DNA from: JACDBE01 sp963714055
GTDB taxonomy: Bacteria; Actinomycetota; Acidimicrobiia; Spongiisociales; UBA5794
Assembly: GCA_963714055.1 (NCBI GenBank)
Contig: OY970227.1
Coordinates: 62,001-126,000, forward strand
Length of the DNA stretch: 64,000 nucleotides
Direction: 5' to 3'
The translations under genes were made by a program, and so were the position numbers. The notes below the pieces were generated by a model, which saw only the letters and a list, made by a program, of their open reading frames with translations, made no database searches and was not told the DNA's origin. This document shows positions 1-10,313 of the stretch, in pieces; the first letter of the stretch is position 1; each line of letters opens with the position of its first letter.

Positions 1-2639
1 CGACTCGGTGTCGAGATCCGACGGGGCTCCGATTCGAGCCGTCTCGATGGCTGTGCCCAGCATCGGCCTCCAGGGCGGGGTCGTCGAAGCGGGTCCGTTC
101 CAGGATCTCGTGGACCAGCGTGCCGAAGCGGGCACCGCGGGGCAGGTCGGCCATGGGCAGCGCCAGCGCCGGAGCCGCCGGCTCGTCGTCGGCGACGTCG
201 ACCTCGTCGGTGCGCACCATCTCGTCGGAGACGTCTGCCGAAGCCGTCAGCGGGTGCTCGGGGGACAGCGAGCTGAACGAGACCCGGCGCCACTCGTGGT
301 CGAGATGGCGGGTGAATCTCGCCCGGTCCAGGGCGACCGGCTCTCCGCCGACCGGCTGGTATGTGTCGATCGGCGGCGGCTGACGGAGCATCGCCAGTGC
401 GATGGTGCCCTCGCTCGCCACCGGGAGGAACGCCGGGTCGCGCCCGCCGGCGGTGACCAGACCGGTCGAGCGCGTTCTCCGACGCTTTCTGGGCGTCTCT
501 CGAGCCACCACACCACCAGATGGTGCTCGGCCCGGGTGAGGGCGACGTAGAGCAGCCGGCTCTCCTCGGCTTCCTCCTCGGCCATCGCCACAGCGACGTG
601 GTCGGCGAAATCGGGGGACTCATCACCGCCGACGTCGATGAGGCGGCGCCGGGGCCCGGTGCCGGCCACGTGCGATGGGTCGTGGAACACCGGGATCTGC
701 GGCTTCTGTGCCCAGCGATCCCAGCGTGAACGGCACCAGCACCACCGGCCACTGAAGGCCCTTGGCACCGTGGATGGTCTGCACGGTGACGGCGGCGGCG
801 TCGGTCTCGAGGCGGCGCTGGCGGGCCTCCGGCTCCTCCAGGTTGTCTTCGGCGCGCTTGCGAGCCTCACTGATCGCCGCCTCCAACCAGGTCGGCAGTG
901 ACCCCATGCGGCCTCGTCGCCACACTGCGTGCATCTCCTCGGCGATGTGGGTGAGATCGGTCATGGTCCGCTCCCCTTCGGGCTGCGCCAGCACCCGGGC
1001 GGCGAGGCCGGTCTCGCGGTCGACGGCGGCGACCAGCGGTGGCACGCCCTCGCCGACGAGCAGATCGTGCCACCGTCGCATCTTCTCCTGGAGGTCGAGC
1101 ACCACCTCGTCGGTGAGGGCGGCGACATCGGTGAGGGTGTTCCCGACCAGCAGGGTCGTCGCTGCCAGTCGCACGTAGTCGCTGCGCTCCGGGTGCTCAA
1201 CGGCGAGGAGGAAGCGCCGCCACTCCTCGGCAGCAGGGGCGGCGAACACCCCACCCGCCCTGGCGGCGACCGACGGGACCCGGCGGCGGTTCAGCTCCTC
1301 CCGAACCATGTCGACCTGCTCGCGGGTGCGGCACAGCACGGCGATGTCGGCCGGGCCGAGCGGACGACCGGCGTCGTCGTCGGCCAAGGTCACCCCTCCG
1401 GTCGAGCAGCCGGACGACCTCGGCGGCGGTATCGGCGGCGACCATGTCACGAGCCGACCCGACGTAGTACGGGGCCCCGGGCTTGGAACGCCTGATGGGG
1501 AGGTCCTCGTGGAACCGGCGGATCGACAGCGGGGCGACACCATGGATGCGCGCCGGTCTCGTGCGCCGGAGCGGCCCGTACCGGGTGGTAGGCGATCCGG
1601 TCGTCACCGAAGGTGGCCCCGGTGAACAGCGTGTCGAGAGCGGTGACCAGCGGGCCGTCGCTTCGGTGGTTGACGTCGAGGGTGCGCCGGGCGTCGGCTC
1701 CCTCCACGGCGGCGAGATAGGACTCGACGTCGGCACCGCGGAAGCTGTAGATCGACTGCTTGGGGTCGCCGATGACCACCAGCCGCGAGCGGGTCGAACA
1801 CCGCCCGGATCACGTCCCACTGGATCGGGTCGGTGTCCTGCGCCTCGTCGACGAGGGCGACCGAGTAGCGGCGGTGCAATAGCGCCCTGGCGGCGGCGCC
1901 GATCTCCGGGTCGGCAAGGGCGTCACCCACCTCGACCAGGCCGTCGTCCCAGGTGCCGGTCCCCGCCCGCGTCATTCGTCGCCGCAGCTCGGCCTGCGTC
2001 GGCGTAGGCCATCTCGACCCGGGTTCGCGCCGAGCCGGTCACCTCGGCTGCGTCGGGCACGATGCGGGCGTCCGGCACGGCCATGACGGCGCGGCCCAGC
2101 GCGGCGACGACCTTCGGCCCGAGGAGGCCGGAGGCGTCATCGGCGAAACGGCCGACGACCAGGTCACCGGCCACCTGGGCGAGCAGCGTTTCGTCGATCT
2201 CGTCGGGCTCCAGGTCGGGGGAGAGGCGTGCCCGCAGCCCGAGCTGGGCGAGGAGCCGGGCGGCGAAACCGTGGATGGTGAAGATCTGGGCCCGGTCGAA
2301 GCGGGTGACGGCGACCGCGATGCGGCCGGCGAAGGTGTCGCGGTCGGCCGGGCCGGCGGCGAGCAGCGCAGCGAGGGCGGCGTCGCCGTGGTCGGCGACG
2401 CCGCCGCCGAGCGCCTTCGCCGTGTCCACCAGGCGACGCCGCACCCGGTGGCGCAGCTCGGCGGTGGCCGCCATGGTGAAGGTGACCACCAGGATCTCCT
2501 CGAGGTCGAGGCCCTCGACGGCGACCAGCCGGGTGAGTTCGGCGGCGATGGTGAACGTCTTGCCGGTGCCGGCGCTGGCCTCGACGACGGTGCGCCCCGG
2601 TCCGAGCGGCTCGACCGGGTCGTAGGGCCGTGGGGTCAC
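1..2639 (-). pseudogene. recB: RecB-like helicase-nuclease subunit, partial and frameshifted
   Basis: DNA helicase/nuclease subunit of a RecBCD-type double-strand-break repair enzyme. In order the pieces show a Walker A loop (ASAGTGKT, about residue 20), the superfamily 1 motif VDEAQDTDPIQW, the motif IGDPKQSIYSFRGADV, the motif TIHGAKGLQWPVV, the motif YVALTRAEHHLVVWW, then a linker and the start of the C-terminal nuclease region (RFGTLVHEILE) before the left edge cuts the gene. The reading frame changes about seven times (near 1965, 1785, 1550, 1395, 715, 500 and 60), yet protein-level similarity continues across every break. The GTG start overlaps the recC stop (GTGA), implying translational coupling. 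It is either an intact gene with sequence errors or a recently decayed one. The family call is firm; the integrity is not. Confidence 0.85.
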
Positions 2640-5600
2640 AACGTCTTCTCACTCGTGATGGCGATGATCGGCTCCCAGAGCCGGGCGGCGTACTCGGCGA
2701 ATTCGGTCTCGAGGAGGGCGTCCAGGTCGCGATGGGCGAGCAGCACCGAATGCGCCCCGTCGTCCTTCTCGCCGAAGCGGCCCGCCCAGGCGTCCTTGGC
2801 GTCCGCGATGGCGCGGTTGCGGTTGTTGTTGACCCGTCGTTGCCAGATGTAGCGCGGTCTCACACGGGATGGGCAGCGGGGCACCGTGTCCCTCGTCGTA
2901 CAGGGCGACCAGGTCGGTGATGAGGCGAAGTGCGTGGTCTCCCCTGTCAGCCGTGGTGTCCCCGAGGGCACCCATGGTGACCGCCTTGTGGCCGACGCCG
3001 TCAGCCCTGCCGAGGAGCACGGCCGTCCAGGCGATCTTCGGCTCGATGGCGGTGAGGAACGCCAGCTCGACGAACGCCCGCAACCGCGGCTTCCCCTCAG
3101 GCGCGACGGGGTGACCGTGACGATCTGTGCCCGGTCGACGTCGGCGAGGACGCTTCCTTCGACGACGCGGTCTCCGATCTTCAGTGAGCCGGGCCACGGC
3201 CGCTGGCGCTCCGGGGCGTAGCCCCGGTCGCCGGCGGCGTCCCACAGGCTCCGGGCGGCGTCGACGGATGCGGCGAGGTCGTCGGCACCGAGCTCGCCGG
3301 CCGGCAGTGCGCCGCTGTGGCGCTCCCGGGCGGCGACGGCGTCGAGGTCGTAGCCGGCGAGGAGGCCGGTGAGGATCCGGTTGGTGACCGCCCAGGCGGC
3401 GAGGCTCGTCAGGTCGGCAGGGAGCGTGTCGTCCGGCACCTCACCGCGCTTGGGTATCGAGAAGCCGAGGCGGGCCTTGGCGAACCGGCCCGTCGGATGC
3501 TGCAGAAAGGCGATGAGATCGTGGAGCTCGATCACCGGCTGGGGGTCGACCGCCGGCCAAGCCGCCGGCGCCGGCGACGCAGGGACGTGGCGGCCCTGGG
3601 CGGCGAAGGCGCCGGCGAATTGCATCGGATCGAAGCCCCACGGCCCGGCGAGGCCGAGTTGGGACCCCATGAAGTTCCTGGCGGCGAAGGATTGCAGTGG
3701 GTGTTCGGTGACGATCGAAGCCATCGCCTCGTCGCCGACCATCGCCGCCACGGTGTCGACCAATTCGGCGATGGGGACCGACGCCGGGTAGGCGGCGTTG
3801 GTGAGCTGGTCGTGGCCCGAGTAGGTGACGACCAGGTGGTCCCCGGCGGCCATCACGGCATCCAGCAGTAGCTGGCGGTCCTCGCTGCCCCGGTCGTGGT
3901 CGCCGACCATCTCGTGGTCGATCAGCAGATCGTCGCCGTCGCCGCGGCTCGACCGTGGGAAGCGATCGTCGTCCATGCCGAGCAGGCAGACCACACGGTA
4001 CGGCACCGACCGCATCGGCAACAGGGTGCAGACGGTGACGTCGCCGGTGCGGAAGTGGAGCGGGCTGGGCCGGTCGTCCAGCCAGGAGGCGGCGGCACGC
4101 CCGGCCTCGGCGAGACCGATCAGCGGGTCGGGGCCGGACGCCGCAGGGGCAAGGCCAGATTCTGCCGGAGCGGGGAACGTCTCGGCGAGCAGCCGCTTCA
4201 ACTGGACCCACTGCCACTCCTCGTCCCAACCCGGAGCTGCGAGGAGACGGACAGCAGTTGCGATGGTCGCCGCCCAGGCGGACATCGGCTGGGGGTCGCC
4301 GAGCATTCCACGGATGGCGGCGATCCGGTCGATCAGCGCGGCGAGCAAACCGACCGGAGTGGCGTCCTGGCCCTCCACCCCGTCGAGTGGGGCGACACCG
4401 GCGACCACCCGCACCGGGCTGTCGGAGTAGAACACCCCGGTCAGCGCCCGGTCCAGGGCCTGCCGCCAGGTGCGGTCGGGGTTGGTACCGGCACCCCACT
4501 GCTCCCGGTCGGCGCCGTCGATGCCCCAGGCGACGGCGGTGTCGTCGATGACGTTGACGATCTCGTTCGGCCACCTCGGCATCGAAGCCGAACCTCTGCT
4601 GAACCGCCGGTTGGGTCACCAGCTCGCGGAGGGCGCTCGCCTCCAGCCTCGAGTCGGCGAGCTCGAGGACGGTGGCGGCGAAGCGCACCAACGGGTTGGT
4701 GGCGGCCGGGGAACGGTCGGCGATGCGCACCCGCAGGTCGGGCAAGGCATCGTCGACGGGATGTCGGGTGCCGGCGGGGAAGGCCGCTTCGATCAGCGGG
4801 GCGAAGGTGGCGAGGTCAGGGCTCATGACGACCACGTCGCGAGCCTCGAGCGTGGGGTCGGCGGCGAGGAGGTGGAGGATGGCGTCACGGAGGACCTCGA
4901 CCTGGCGACGGGGCCCGTGGCACACGTGCACCTGGATGGAGCGGTCGTCACCACTCGCCACGCCGGCGGAGACGGCGTCATCGAGGGTCGCCGGCCGATT
5001 GGCGCGGATGTCGTGTTGCAGGCGGTGAAGCAGCGTCGTGTCTGGTGCCAGGTCACCGGGGGGCGGCTCACCGGTCACGCCCTGGTGGCCGAGCACAACC
5101 TGGAGCTCGCGTGAGTCCTGGCCCCACGAGCGGAGCATCGCATGGTCGGGCAGCGCCGTGGTGGTGTCCTCGCCGCGGGGCAGCTGCCGGCGACCCGGTC
5201 CGATCAGCTCGGCGCACGACCGCCACAGCGCCGGGGACGGGTGGAGCACGTAGAGATGGACGTCGCGGTGGGCAGCGACGGCATTCGAGCACATCGAGGT
5301 CGAGTGGGTCGACGGCAGTGAGCCCGTAGACCTCCAGGCGCGCCGGCAGGTCGAGGACGACGTCGTCCGACCGGATGGGGCCGAGGCCTTCGGGAAGCAC
5401 CTCGGGGAGCGAGGGCACGCCGATCCGCTCCCGGACCGCGCCCCAGAGACGAGCCTGCCACGCGGAATCTTCGGGGAGCGGGCCTCCGTCGGGGTCGACG
5501 AAACGTCCCGAGGCCCAGGCGCTGATCATCGCCGGCCGGCGGCGGGCGTAGCCGTCGAACAGGCGGGCGACCTTGCGGGCGACCGACAGCCGGTCCGGTG

Positions 5601-5994
5601 TCGATGCCAAGTCGCCGCCGGGGCCGGCCAGGTGGCGGGCGATCAGCCGCATCCACGGCTCGTCGACGTGGGTGTCGATCGCCTCTACCAATGCCGCGAT
5701 GAGCGCGGTGCGTTCCCAAGCCTCCGACGAAGCGGCCAGGTGGGCAACCGACCGCAGCACGTCGTTGACCAGGTCATGTGGCGAAGGGAAGCGGACGTTG
5801 GCGCAGATCCCGTCGCCCGCTCCGCGCGTCCCGAGCTCGGAGGCGATCCGCTGGGTCAGCCACCGCTCGATGCCGCGGGTCGGCACCGCCACCAGCTCGG
5901 TTGCGAACGGGTCGTCGAGAGGCGTCGCCAGCAGGTCGCACAACTGCCCGACGAGCACATCGGGGTGAGCGGCGACGTGAACCGATATCGTCAT
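2636..5994 (-). pseudogene. recC: RecC-like subunit, frameshifted
   Basis: Partner of RecB in the RecBCD complex; it holds the Chi-scanning channel and has an inactive helicase fold. The ATG at 5994 (MTISVHVAAHPDVL) is preferred over a GTG nine bases upstream. The N-terminal half carries ELVAVPTRGIERWLTQRI, and later segments read VVMSPDLATFAPLIEAAFP and PYRVVCLLGMDDDRFPR, typical of RecC/helicase-like folds. Frame breaks lie near 5290, 4590, 3105 and 2860; the pieces join into a protein of about 1,120 residues, the usual length. The stop overlaps the recB start by four bases. recD would be expected beyond the left edge. As with recB, sequence error and decay cannot be separated here. Confidence 0.82.
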
Positions 5995-6053
5995 CCGCCA
6001 CACCCCGCCGAGAGGTCGTTCTCCGTCATCCGTCCCGCACCGCCCACGACTGG

Positions 6054-6059
6054 AACCTA
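6054..6059 (-). promoter_or_regulatory. Candidate -10 box for recC
   Basis: TAGGTT on the minus strand about 60 bases upstream of the recC start fits the TANNNT -10 pattern seen at other genes here. No clear -35 is visible, so this is tentative. Confidence 0.3.
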
Positions 6060-6156
6060 TCAGCCGCCTGTGACACGTTGATCGCTCGGCGCCTGGCCCG
6101 GGAAGCAGTCAGGCCGACGGCCCCCTGCACGGGCACCACCCTGCGAACCGCCAACC

Positions 6157-6861
6157 ATGCGGCTTGAATCGTCGGCGATGGGAACGAGCCCGACGCCCGC
6201 GGTCCTGCTGTTCGACGTCAACGAGACCCTCCTCGACCTCGACGCCCTGCGGCCCGGGATCGCGGCTGCGGCCGGTGGGAGCGACGTGACGGGGGAGTGG
6301 TTCGCCCGGTTGCTCCACGGTTCATTGGTGGCCAACCATCTCGGTCGGTACCGCCCATTCGGCGAGATCGCCATCGAGGCGCTGCAGTCGGTGGCGGCTC
6401 GCCATGGGGTCGACCTCGATGCGGCGGCCGCCGCGGCCGTGATGACCGGGATGGCATCGCTCCCGGCTCACCCCGACGTGGTACCGGCGCTCGACCGGCT
6501 ACGCCGCGCCGGGTTGCGCATGGCGGCGCTGACCAACGGCTCTGCCGGCATCGTGGCGATGCAGCTCGACGGCCCCGGGCTCGCCGGCTACTTCGAGCAG
6601 GCGATCTCCGTCGACGAGGTGCGTCGCTTCAAGCCCGCCCCAGAGGTGTACCTGGCGGCGGCGTTGCGACTCGACGTCGCAGTCGACCGAGTGATGATGG
6701 TCGCCGCCCATGACTGGGACGTCCTCGGGGCGCAGAGCATCGGCATGCAGGGAGCGTTCGTGGCCCGACCTGGGACGCGGTGGGGTCCGGTCGACCGCAG
6801 TCCCGACCTCAGTGTCCCGGACCTGGGGGTCCTCGCCGACCTGCTGCTGGCAGAGACCTGA
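6157..6861 (+). CDS. HAD-superfamily hydrolase, haloacid dehalogenase type II-like
   Basis: Predicted cytosolic HAD hydrolase of about 234 residues. Motif I is DVNET near residue 20 (nucleophile Asp); the second acidic position of phosphatases is replaced by Asn, as in dehalogenase-like subgroups. Motif II is TNGSAG, motif III lysine lies in FKPAPEVY, and AAHDWDVLGA forms motif IV. The substrate cannot be told; a 2-haloacid or a small phosphate ester is possible. A second in-frame ATG at 6178 is equally plausible and still precedes motif I. The stop codon overlaps the start of the next gene by one base (TGATG), suggesting co-expression. Confidence 0.8.
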   Translation: MRLESSAMGTSPTPAVLLFDVNETLLDLDALRPGIAAAAGGSDVTGEWFARLLHGSLVANHLGRYRPFGEIAIEALQSVAARHGVDLDAAAAAAVMTGMASLPAHPDVVPALDRLRRAGLRMAALTNGSAGIVAMQLDGPGLAGYFEQAISVDEVRRFKPAPEVYLAAALRLDVAVDRVMMVAAHDWDVLGAQSIGMQGAFVARPGTRWGPVDRSPDLSVPDLGVLADLLLAET

Positions 6862-7449
6862 TGACGCCGACGTGGGCAGGCGTCGATGTCGGAGGCAGTC
6901 GCAAGGGCTTCGACGCCGTCGTCCTGGTCGGGTCCAGGTTCGAGGCGCACCGGCGCAACGGCGATCCGGCGGACGTGGCGTCCTGGCTGGCCGGCTACCG
7001 GCCGACGATCGTCGCTGTCGACAGCCCGAGGACGCCGGCGGAGGATGGCCGGCTGTCGAGGCAGTGCGAGCGGGACTTCGCCCACGCGGGAATCTGCGGC
7101 ATCCGGTTCACCCCGGACCGCAGCACGTTGGACGCCCGGGTCGGCAACTACTACCAGTGGATCGAGAACGGCTTCGCCCTCTACGACGAACTGGCGAGCC
7201 TCGGCCTGGACGTGATCGAGTGCTTTCCGACCGCGTCGTGGACGCGGTGGGCCGGCCCCCGGTCACCCCGGCGCCGTTCGACGTGGAGCAGGGCGGCACT
7301 CGGCGACCTCGGGGTCTCCGGAATCCCCGAACGCACCAACCAGGACCTGCGCGACGCCATCGCCGCCGCGATGACCGCCCGGCAACACTGCGGAGGGAAG
7401 GACCGAGAGCTTCGGCGACCTCGTCGTCCCGTTGGTCGCAGCGAGATGA
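6861..7449 (+). pseudogene. DUF429 family protein with 3' frameshift
   Basis: Uncharacterised DUF429 protein, a family thought to have an RNase H-like fold. The first part reads WAGVDVGGSRKGFDAVVL, then TIVAVDSPRTP, VIECFPTASWTRWAGP and ERTNQDLRDAIAAAMTARQH, in the usual DUF429 order. Near 7400-7412 the frame shifts by one; in the new frame the sequence continues TESFGDLVVPLVAAR and stops at 7449, which is the expected family ending. Without the correction the ORF would run on into unrelated sequence. It starts at an ATG overlapping the upstream HAD gene. The biochemical role is unknown. Confidence 0.7.
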
Positions 7450-7539
7450 CGATGCGGAGGGCCCGCGCAGCGCTCTCGAGGTTTGCCGGTCGGCGGCAGG
7501 GGGAAACAGAGACCGGACATCCATGGGAGGAGGGCCGAG

Positions 7540-7884
7540 GTGCCGCAGAAGGCATGGAGCGCCAAGCGGGAGCGGCAGTACCAGCACATCAAGGAGAGCC
7601 TGCGTGAGCAAGGTCGCTCCAAGGACACCGCCGAGGAGATCGCCGCCAGGACCGTCAACAAGGAAAGAGCCAGGGCCGGCGAGGCCGAGGAGAGCTCACG
7701 GCTGTCCCGGGAAGACATCTCCTCCGGCAGGCGGGGCGGTCTCCGGTCGCGCAGCGGGCCGCGAGGACGGACCCGCGACCAGCTCTACGAGGAGGCCAAG
7801 GACATGAACATCCCCGGCCGGTCGAAGATGAACAAGGAGCAGCTGCGTCGCGCCGTGAATCGACGGTCCGGCCGGCGTGGTTGA
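7540..7884 (+). CDS. Small basic protein with Rho-N-like C-terminus
   Basis: Highly charged protein of about 114 residues. I chose the GTG at 7540 because GGGAGGAGG lies about seven bases before it. The N-terminal half (AWSAKRERQYQHIKESL, then EEIAARTVNKERA) matches small actinobacterial proteins often labelled 'plasmid stabilization protein', a name without functional support. The C-terminal 35 residues (RDQLYEEAKDMNIPGRS, then NKEQLRRAV) resemble a Rho termination factor N-terminal-like (SAP-type) nucleic-acid-binding helix pair. An RNA- or DNA-binding role is inferred only. Confidence 0.7.
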   Translation: MPQKAWSAKRERQYQHIKESLREQGRSKDTAEEIAARTVNKERARAGEAEESSRLSREDISSGRRGGLRSRSGPRGRTRDQLYEEAKDMNIPGRSKMNKEQLRRAVNRRSGRRG

Positions 7885-7902
7885 TACGGAAGGAGCCGAT
7901 CG

Positions 7903-7986
7903 ATGAACAGGAACATGACCATTGCCCTGGCGCTGCTCGCCATCGCCGCCCTCACCGCCTGGTTCGTGCGCAGCCGGAGCGTCTGA
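7903..7986 (+). CDS. 27-residue single-pass membrane miniprotein
   Basis: Tiny ORF (MNRNMTIALALLAIAALT, then AWFVRSRSV) made of one hydrophobic segment of about 18 residues with basic residues on both sides. GGAAGGAG sits about eight bases before the ATG, better than most starts in this window, and it follows the preceding gene by 18 bases. No function can be assigned. Confidence 0.5.
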   Translation: MNRNMTIALALLAIAALTAWFVRSRSV

Positions 7987-8119
7987 CCGTCAGGCCGGCG
8001 ACACACGGCTGAACGGCTGCGGGTCTGCGCCCGCTCGGGCGCAGACCCCTCGGGGAGAGCCCCCGTCTATGGTGTCACCGCTGACGCGGTTCAACCGAGA
8101 CACCGGAGATGACCCCGAG

Positions 8120-8890
8120 ATGACTACGCCGACCCTCACCGACGACCAGGTCACCGAGATACTCGCGCTGGCCAAGCACTCCGACACGATCGAGCTGAAG
8201 CTGACTGTCGCCGACTCCGACATCCGCTCGACCGGCAACGCCCTGGGAATGGACCCTCTGGAAGCGGAGATCCGCCAGGTGGTGTTCTTCGATACACCCG
8301 CACTCACGCTCAGCGCGGCCGGGGTCGTCGTGCGGGCGCGCCGCATCCAGGGTGGGACGGGAGACACCGTCGTCAAGCTCCGCCCGGTCGTTCCGGAACA
8401 GTTGTCGCCGGAATTGCGCCAGTCGGCGAGCTTCGGGGTCGAAGTGGATGCCATGCCGGGGGGATATGTCTGCTCGGGCTCGATGAAGGGCTCTTCCAAC
8501 GCCGCCGACATTCGGCAGGTCATCCTTGGGGAGCGCCCGATCAAGGACCTGTTCTCCAAGGAGCAGCGTGCCCTGTTCAAGGCGCACGCACCTGAAGGCA
8601 TCGGCCTCAACGACCTGGCGATCCTCGGTCCACTCAACCTCTTCAAGCTCAAGTTGACCCCGGAGGACTTCGGTCGGAAGGTGGTCGCCGAGATGTGGTT
8701 GTACCCGGACGGGTCGCGCATCTTCGAGCTGTCGACCAAGTGCAAGCCAAAGGAGGCGTTCCAGGTTTCCGCCGAGGCACGCGCTTACCTGACAGGCCAC
8801 GGGGTGGATCTCGGCGGCGAGCAGCAGACGAAGACGAAGACGGCAATGGAGTACTTCGCCGGGCTGCTCAAGGCCGCCGAGCAGGACTGA
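8120..8890 (+). CDS. CYTH-like domain protein
   Basis: Protein of about 256 residues resembling the CYTH superfamily (adenylate cyclase class IV / triphosphate tunnel enzymes). The N-terminal TIELKLTV stands where the ExExK-type strand is expected, although its acidic pattern is reduced. VFFDTPALTLSAAGVVVRARR is the usual next element, and DTVVKLRPV gives further basic tunnel residues. The C-terminal half, with an FKLKLTPEDFGRKVVAEMW strand, is less recognisable. Substrate could be a triphosphate or long-chain polyphosphate, but reduced key residues make activity uncertain. The ATG at 8120 follows GGAGAT by about ten bases. Confidence 0.6.
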   Translation: MTTPTLTDDQVTEILALAKHSDTIELKLTVADSDIRSTGNALGMDPLEAEIRQVVFFDTPALTLSAAGVVVRARRIQGGTGDTVVKLRPVVPEQLSPELRQSASFGVEVDAMPGGYVCSGSMKGSSNAADIRQVILGERPIKDLFSKEQRALFKAHAPEGIGLNDLAILGPLNLFKLKLTPEDFGRKVVAEMWLYPDGSRIFELSTKCKPKEAFQVSAEARAYLTGHGVDLGGEQQTKTKTAMEYFAGLLKAAEQD

Positions 8891-8902
8891 CCGAAGGCCC
8901 GC

Positions 8903-9502
8903 TCACTGGTAGCGGTGACGGAACATCAGCGCCATCCGGGCACCGGCACCGGCCGCCTTGGGCACGGTGTGTTCCCAGTCACGTTGACAGGACCCACCCA
9001 TCACCACCAGATCGCCTCTGCCCAGTGACCACGACCGCGACCGGCCTCCGCCCCTGGGGCGGATCATGAACCGCCTCGGCTCGCCGAGCGACACGGTGGC
9101 GACGATGGCGTGAGGCCGGTCCCGGGCGATCCGGTCGCCGTGCCACGCCACCGAATCTCGCCCGTCGCGGTACCAGCCGGCCGACACCTGGTCGAGGTCG
9201 ATCCCGTACCGGTCAGAGAGCAGGTCGACCAGCCCGGGTAGTACGGGATGCATGTCGAGCTCGACCCGGCCCACCAGGCGTGGCGTGCGCACCTCGCGGT
9301 CGTACATGCGCACCACCGGCTGCTCCCAGGCGACCCGCTCGGCCAGCGCGGTGAACAGCGTCTCGTCGCCGGACAGCCACCCGGGTGCCACATCGACCCA
9401 GGCGTCGACGTCGAGCCGGACCCGGCCCAACGAGGCGAACGCCTCGTCCGGGGCGGGGTCGCTCCCCCCGAAGAGAGTGGACTGTGCCAACTGATCGAAC
9501 AT
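8903..9502 (-). CDS. AlkB-like 2-oxoglutarate/Fe(II) dioxygenase
   Basis: Predicted oxidative demethylase acting on alkylated nucleic-acid bases. The double-stranded beta-helix signature is visible: the iron ligands HxD in VAWHGDRIA, the distal His in WEHTVPK, and the 2-oxoglutarate-binding Arg in ARMALMFRHRY near the end. Length (about 199 residues) is normal for bacterial AlkB homologues. The start is placed at the ATG at 9502, eight bases after a TAGCAT box, rather than at an upstream TTG (9520). The gene follows the HEAT-repeat gene by about 40 bases in the same direction. Confidence 0.85.
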   Translation of the reverse strand: MFDQLAQSTLFGGSDPAPDEAFASLGRVRLDVDAWVDVAPGWLSGDETLFTALAERVAWEQPVVRMYDREVRTPRLVGRVELDMHPVLPGLVDLLSDRYGIDLDQVSAGWYRDGRDSVAWHGDRIARDRPHAIVATVSLGEPRRFMIRPRGGGRSRSWSLGRGDLVVMGGSCQRDWEHTVPKAAGAGARMALMFRHRYQ

Positions 9503-9510
9503 GTGTTCGT

Positions 9511-9516
9511 ATGCTA
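9511..9516 (-). promoter_or_regulatory. TAGCAT -10 box, leaderless start
   Basis: TAGCAT lies eight bases before the ATG of the AlkB-like gene, matching the leaderless TANNNT pattern in this genome. Confidence 0.45.
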
Positions 9517-9544
9517 GCAATCCGGCGGGCGAGCGTATACACGT

Positions 9545-10282
9545 CTACGGGTGGTGGAGCAACTCGGTCAGGGCGGCGGCCCGGTCGGGATCTGCCCGGT
9601 GGAGACGTCGCTTGCGGAGGTTCTCGGAGACGATCCACCGGATGTCGGCGTCGGTCGACGTCGCCCAGCGTTCCAGTCTGGCGAAGCCCTCGTCAGGGTC
9701 GGCGACGAGTGCCACGCTCCAGCCGTAGCCGAGCGCCTGGCGGAGCACCCGGAAGGAGTCGTCGGTGCGCTCGGCCGCCGGCAGGGTGCCCAAGTCGGCG
9801 GTGATCCCGTCGAGGACGGCGAGCACCTGGCGGGCCTCCTCGGGCGTCGCCACCAGGAACGGCTCGCACAAGGCGGCGACGGCGGCTCGCCGGACGAGCA
9901 GCGACGGGTCCGCCGCCCAGGTCGACGCCACGTCGAGTGCACGGCGGCGATCGGACCTTCCCAGCAGCTGGAGCGCCATCGCCGCCGCCTCCCGCACCCG
10001 CCAGCGCCGGTCGACCGCCTGGATCCGGAGCTCCGCCTCGGCACCGGGGTCGCCCGAGGAGAGCAGCCGGCCGAGCCCGACCGTCCCACAGGCGGCGAGG
10101 AACTCGTCATCGCTCGTGGCGTACCGGCGAACCCGGTCAACGGAGGCCTCCTCGGCGACCGCCCAGATCAGCTCGAGGTTGGCGCGCGGGCCGGGGAGCC
10201 CGGAGCGCTCGGTGAGGAAGCGGTCCCACTCACCCGGTGGCAGGTCGGCGAGCGCCTCCCGGTACTCGTCGATGCGACTCAT
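9545..10282 (-). CDS. HEAT-repeat protein
   Basis: All-helical protein of about 245 residues, probably a cytosolic scaffold. Repeated helix pairs such as LRIQAVDRRWRVREAAAMAL and LLVRRAAVAALCEPFL have the spacing of HEAT/PBS-lyase-like repeats, similar to bacterial DNA alkylation repair (AlkD-like) helical folds, but the catalytic residues of AlkD are not evident to me. Its position beside an AlkB-like gene makes a link with alkylation damage tempting yet unproven. It starts 31 bases after the upstream membrane-protein gene, consistent with an operon. Confidence 0.7.
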   Translation of the reverse strand: MSRIDEYREALADLPPGEWDRFLTERSGLPGPRANLELIWAVAEEASVDRVRRYATSDDEFLAACGTVGLGRLLSSGDPGAEAELRIQAVDRRWRVREAAAMALQLLGRSDRRRALDVASTWAADPSLLVRRAAVAALCEPFLVATPEEARQVLAVLDGITADLGTLPAAERTDDSFRVLRQALGYGWSVALVADPDEGFARLERWATSTDADIRWIVSENLRKRRLHRADPDRAAALTELLHHP

Positions 10283-10313
10283 CGCGCACGGCCGGGAACC
10301 CCGACGCCGACGA

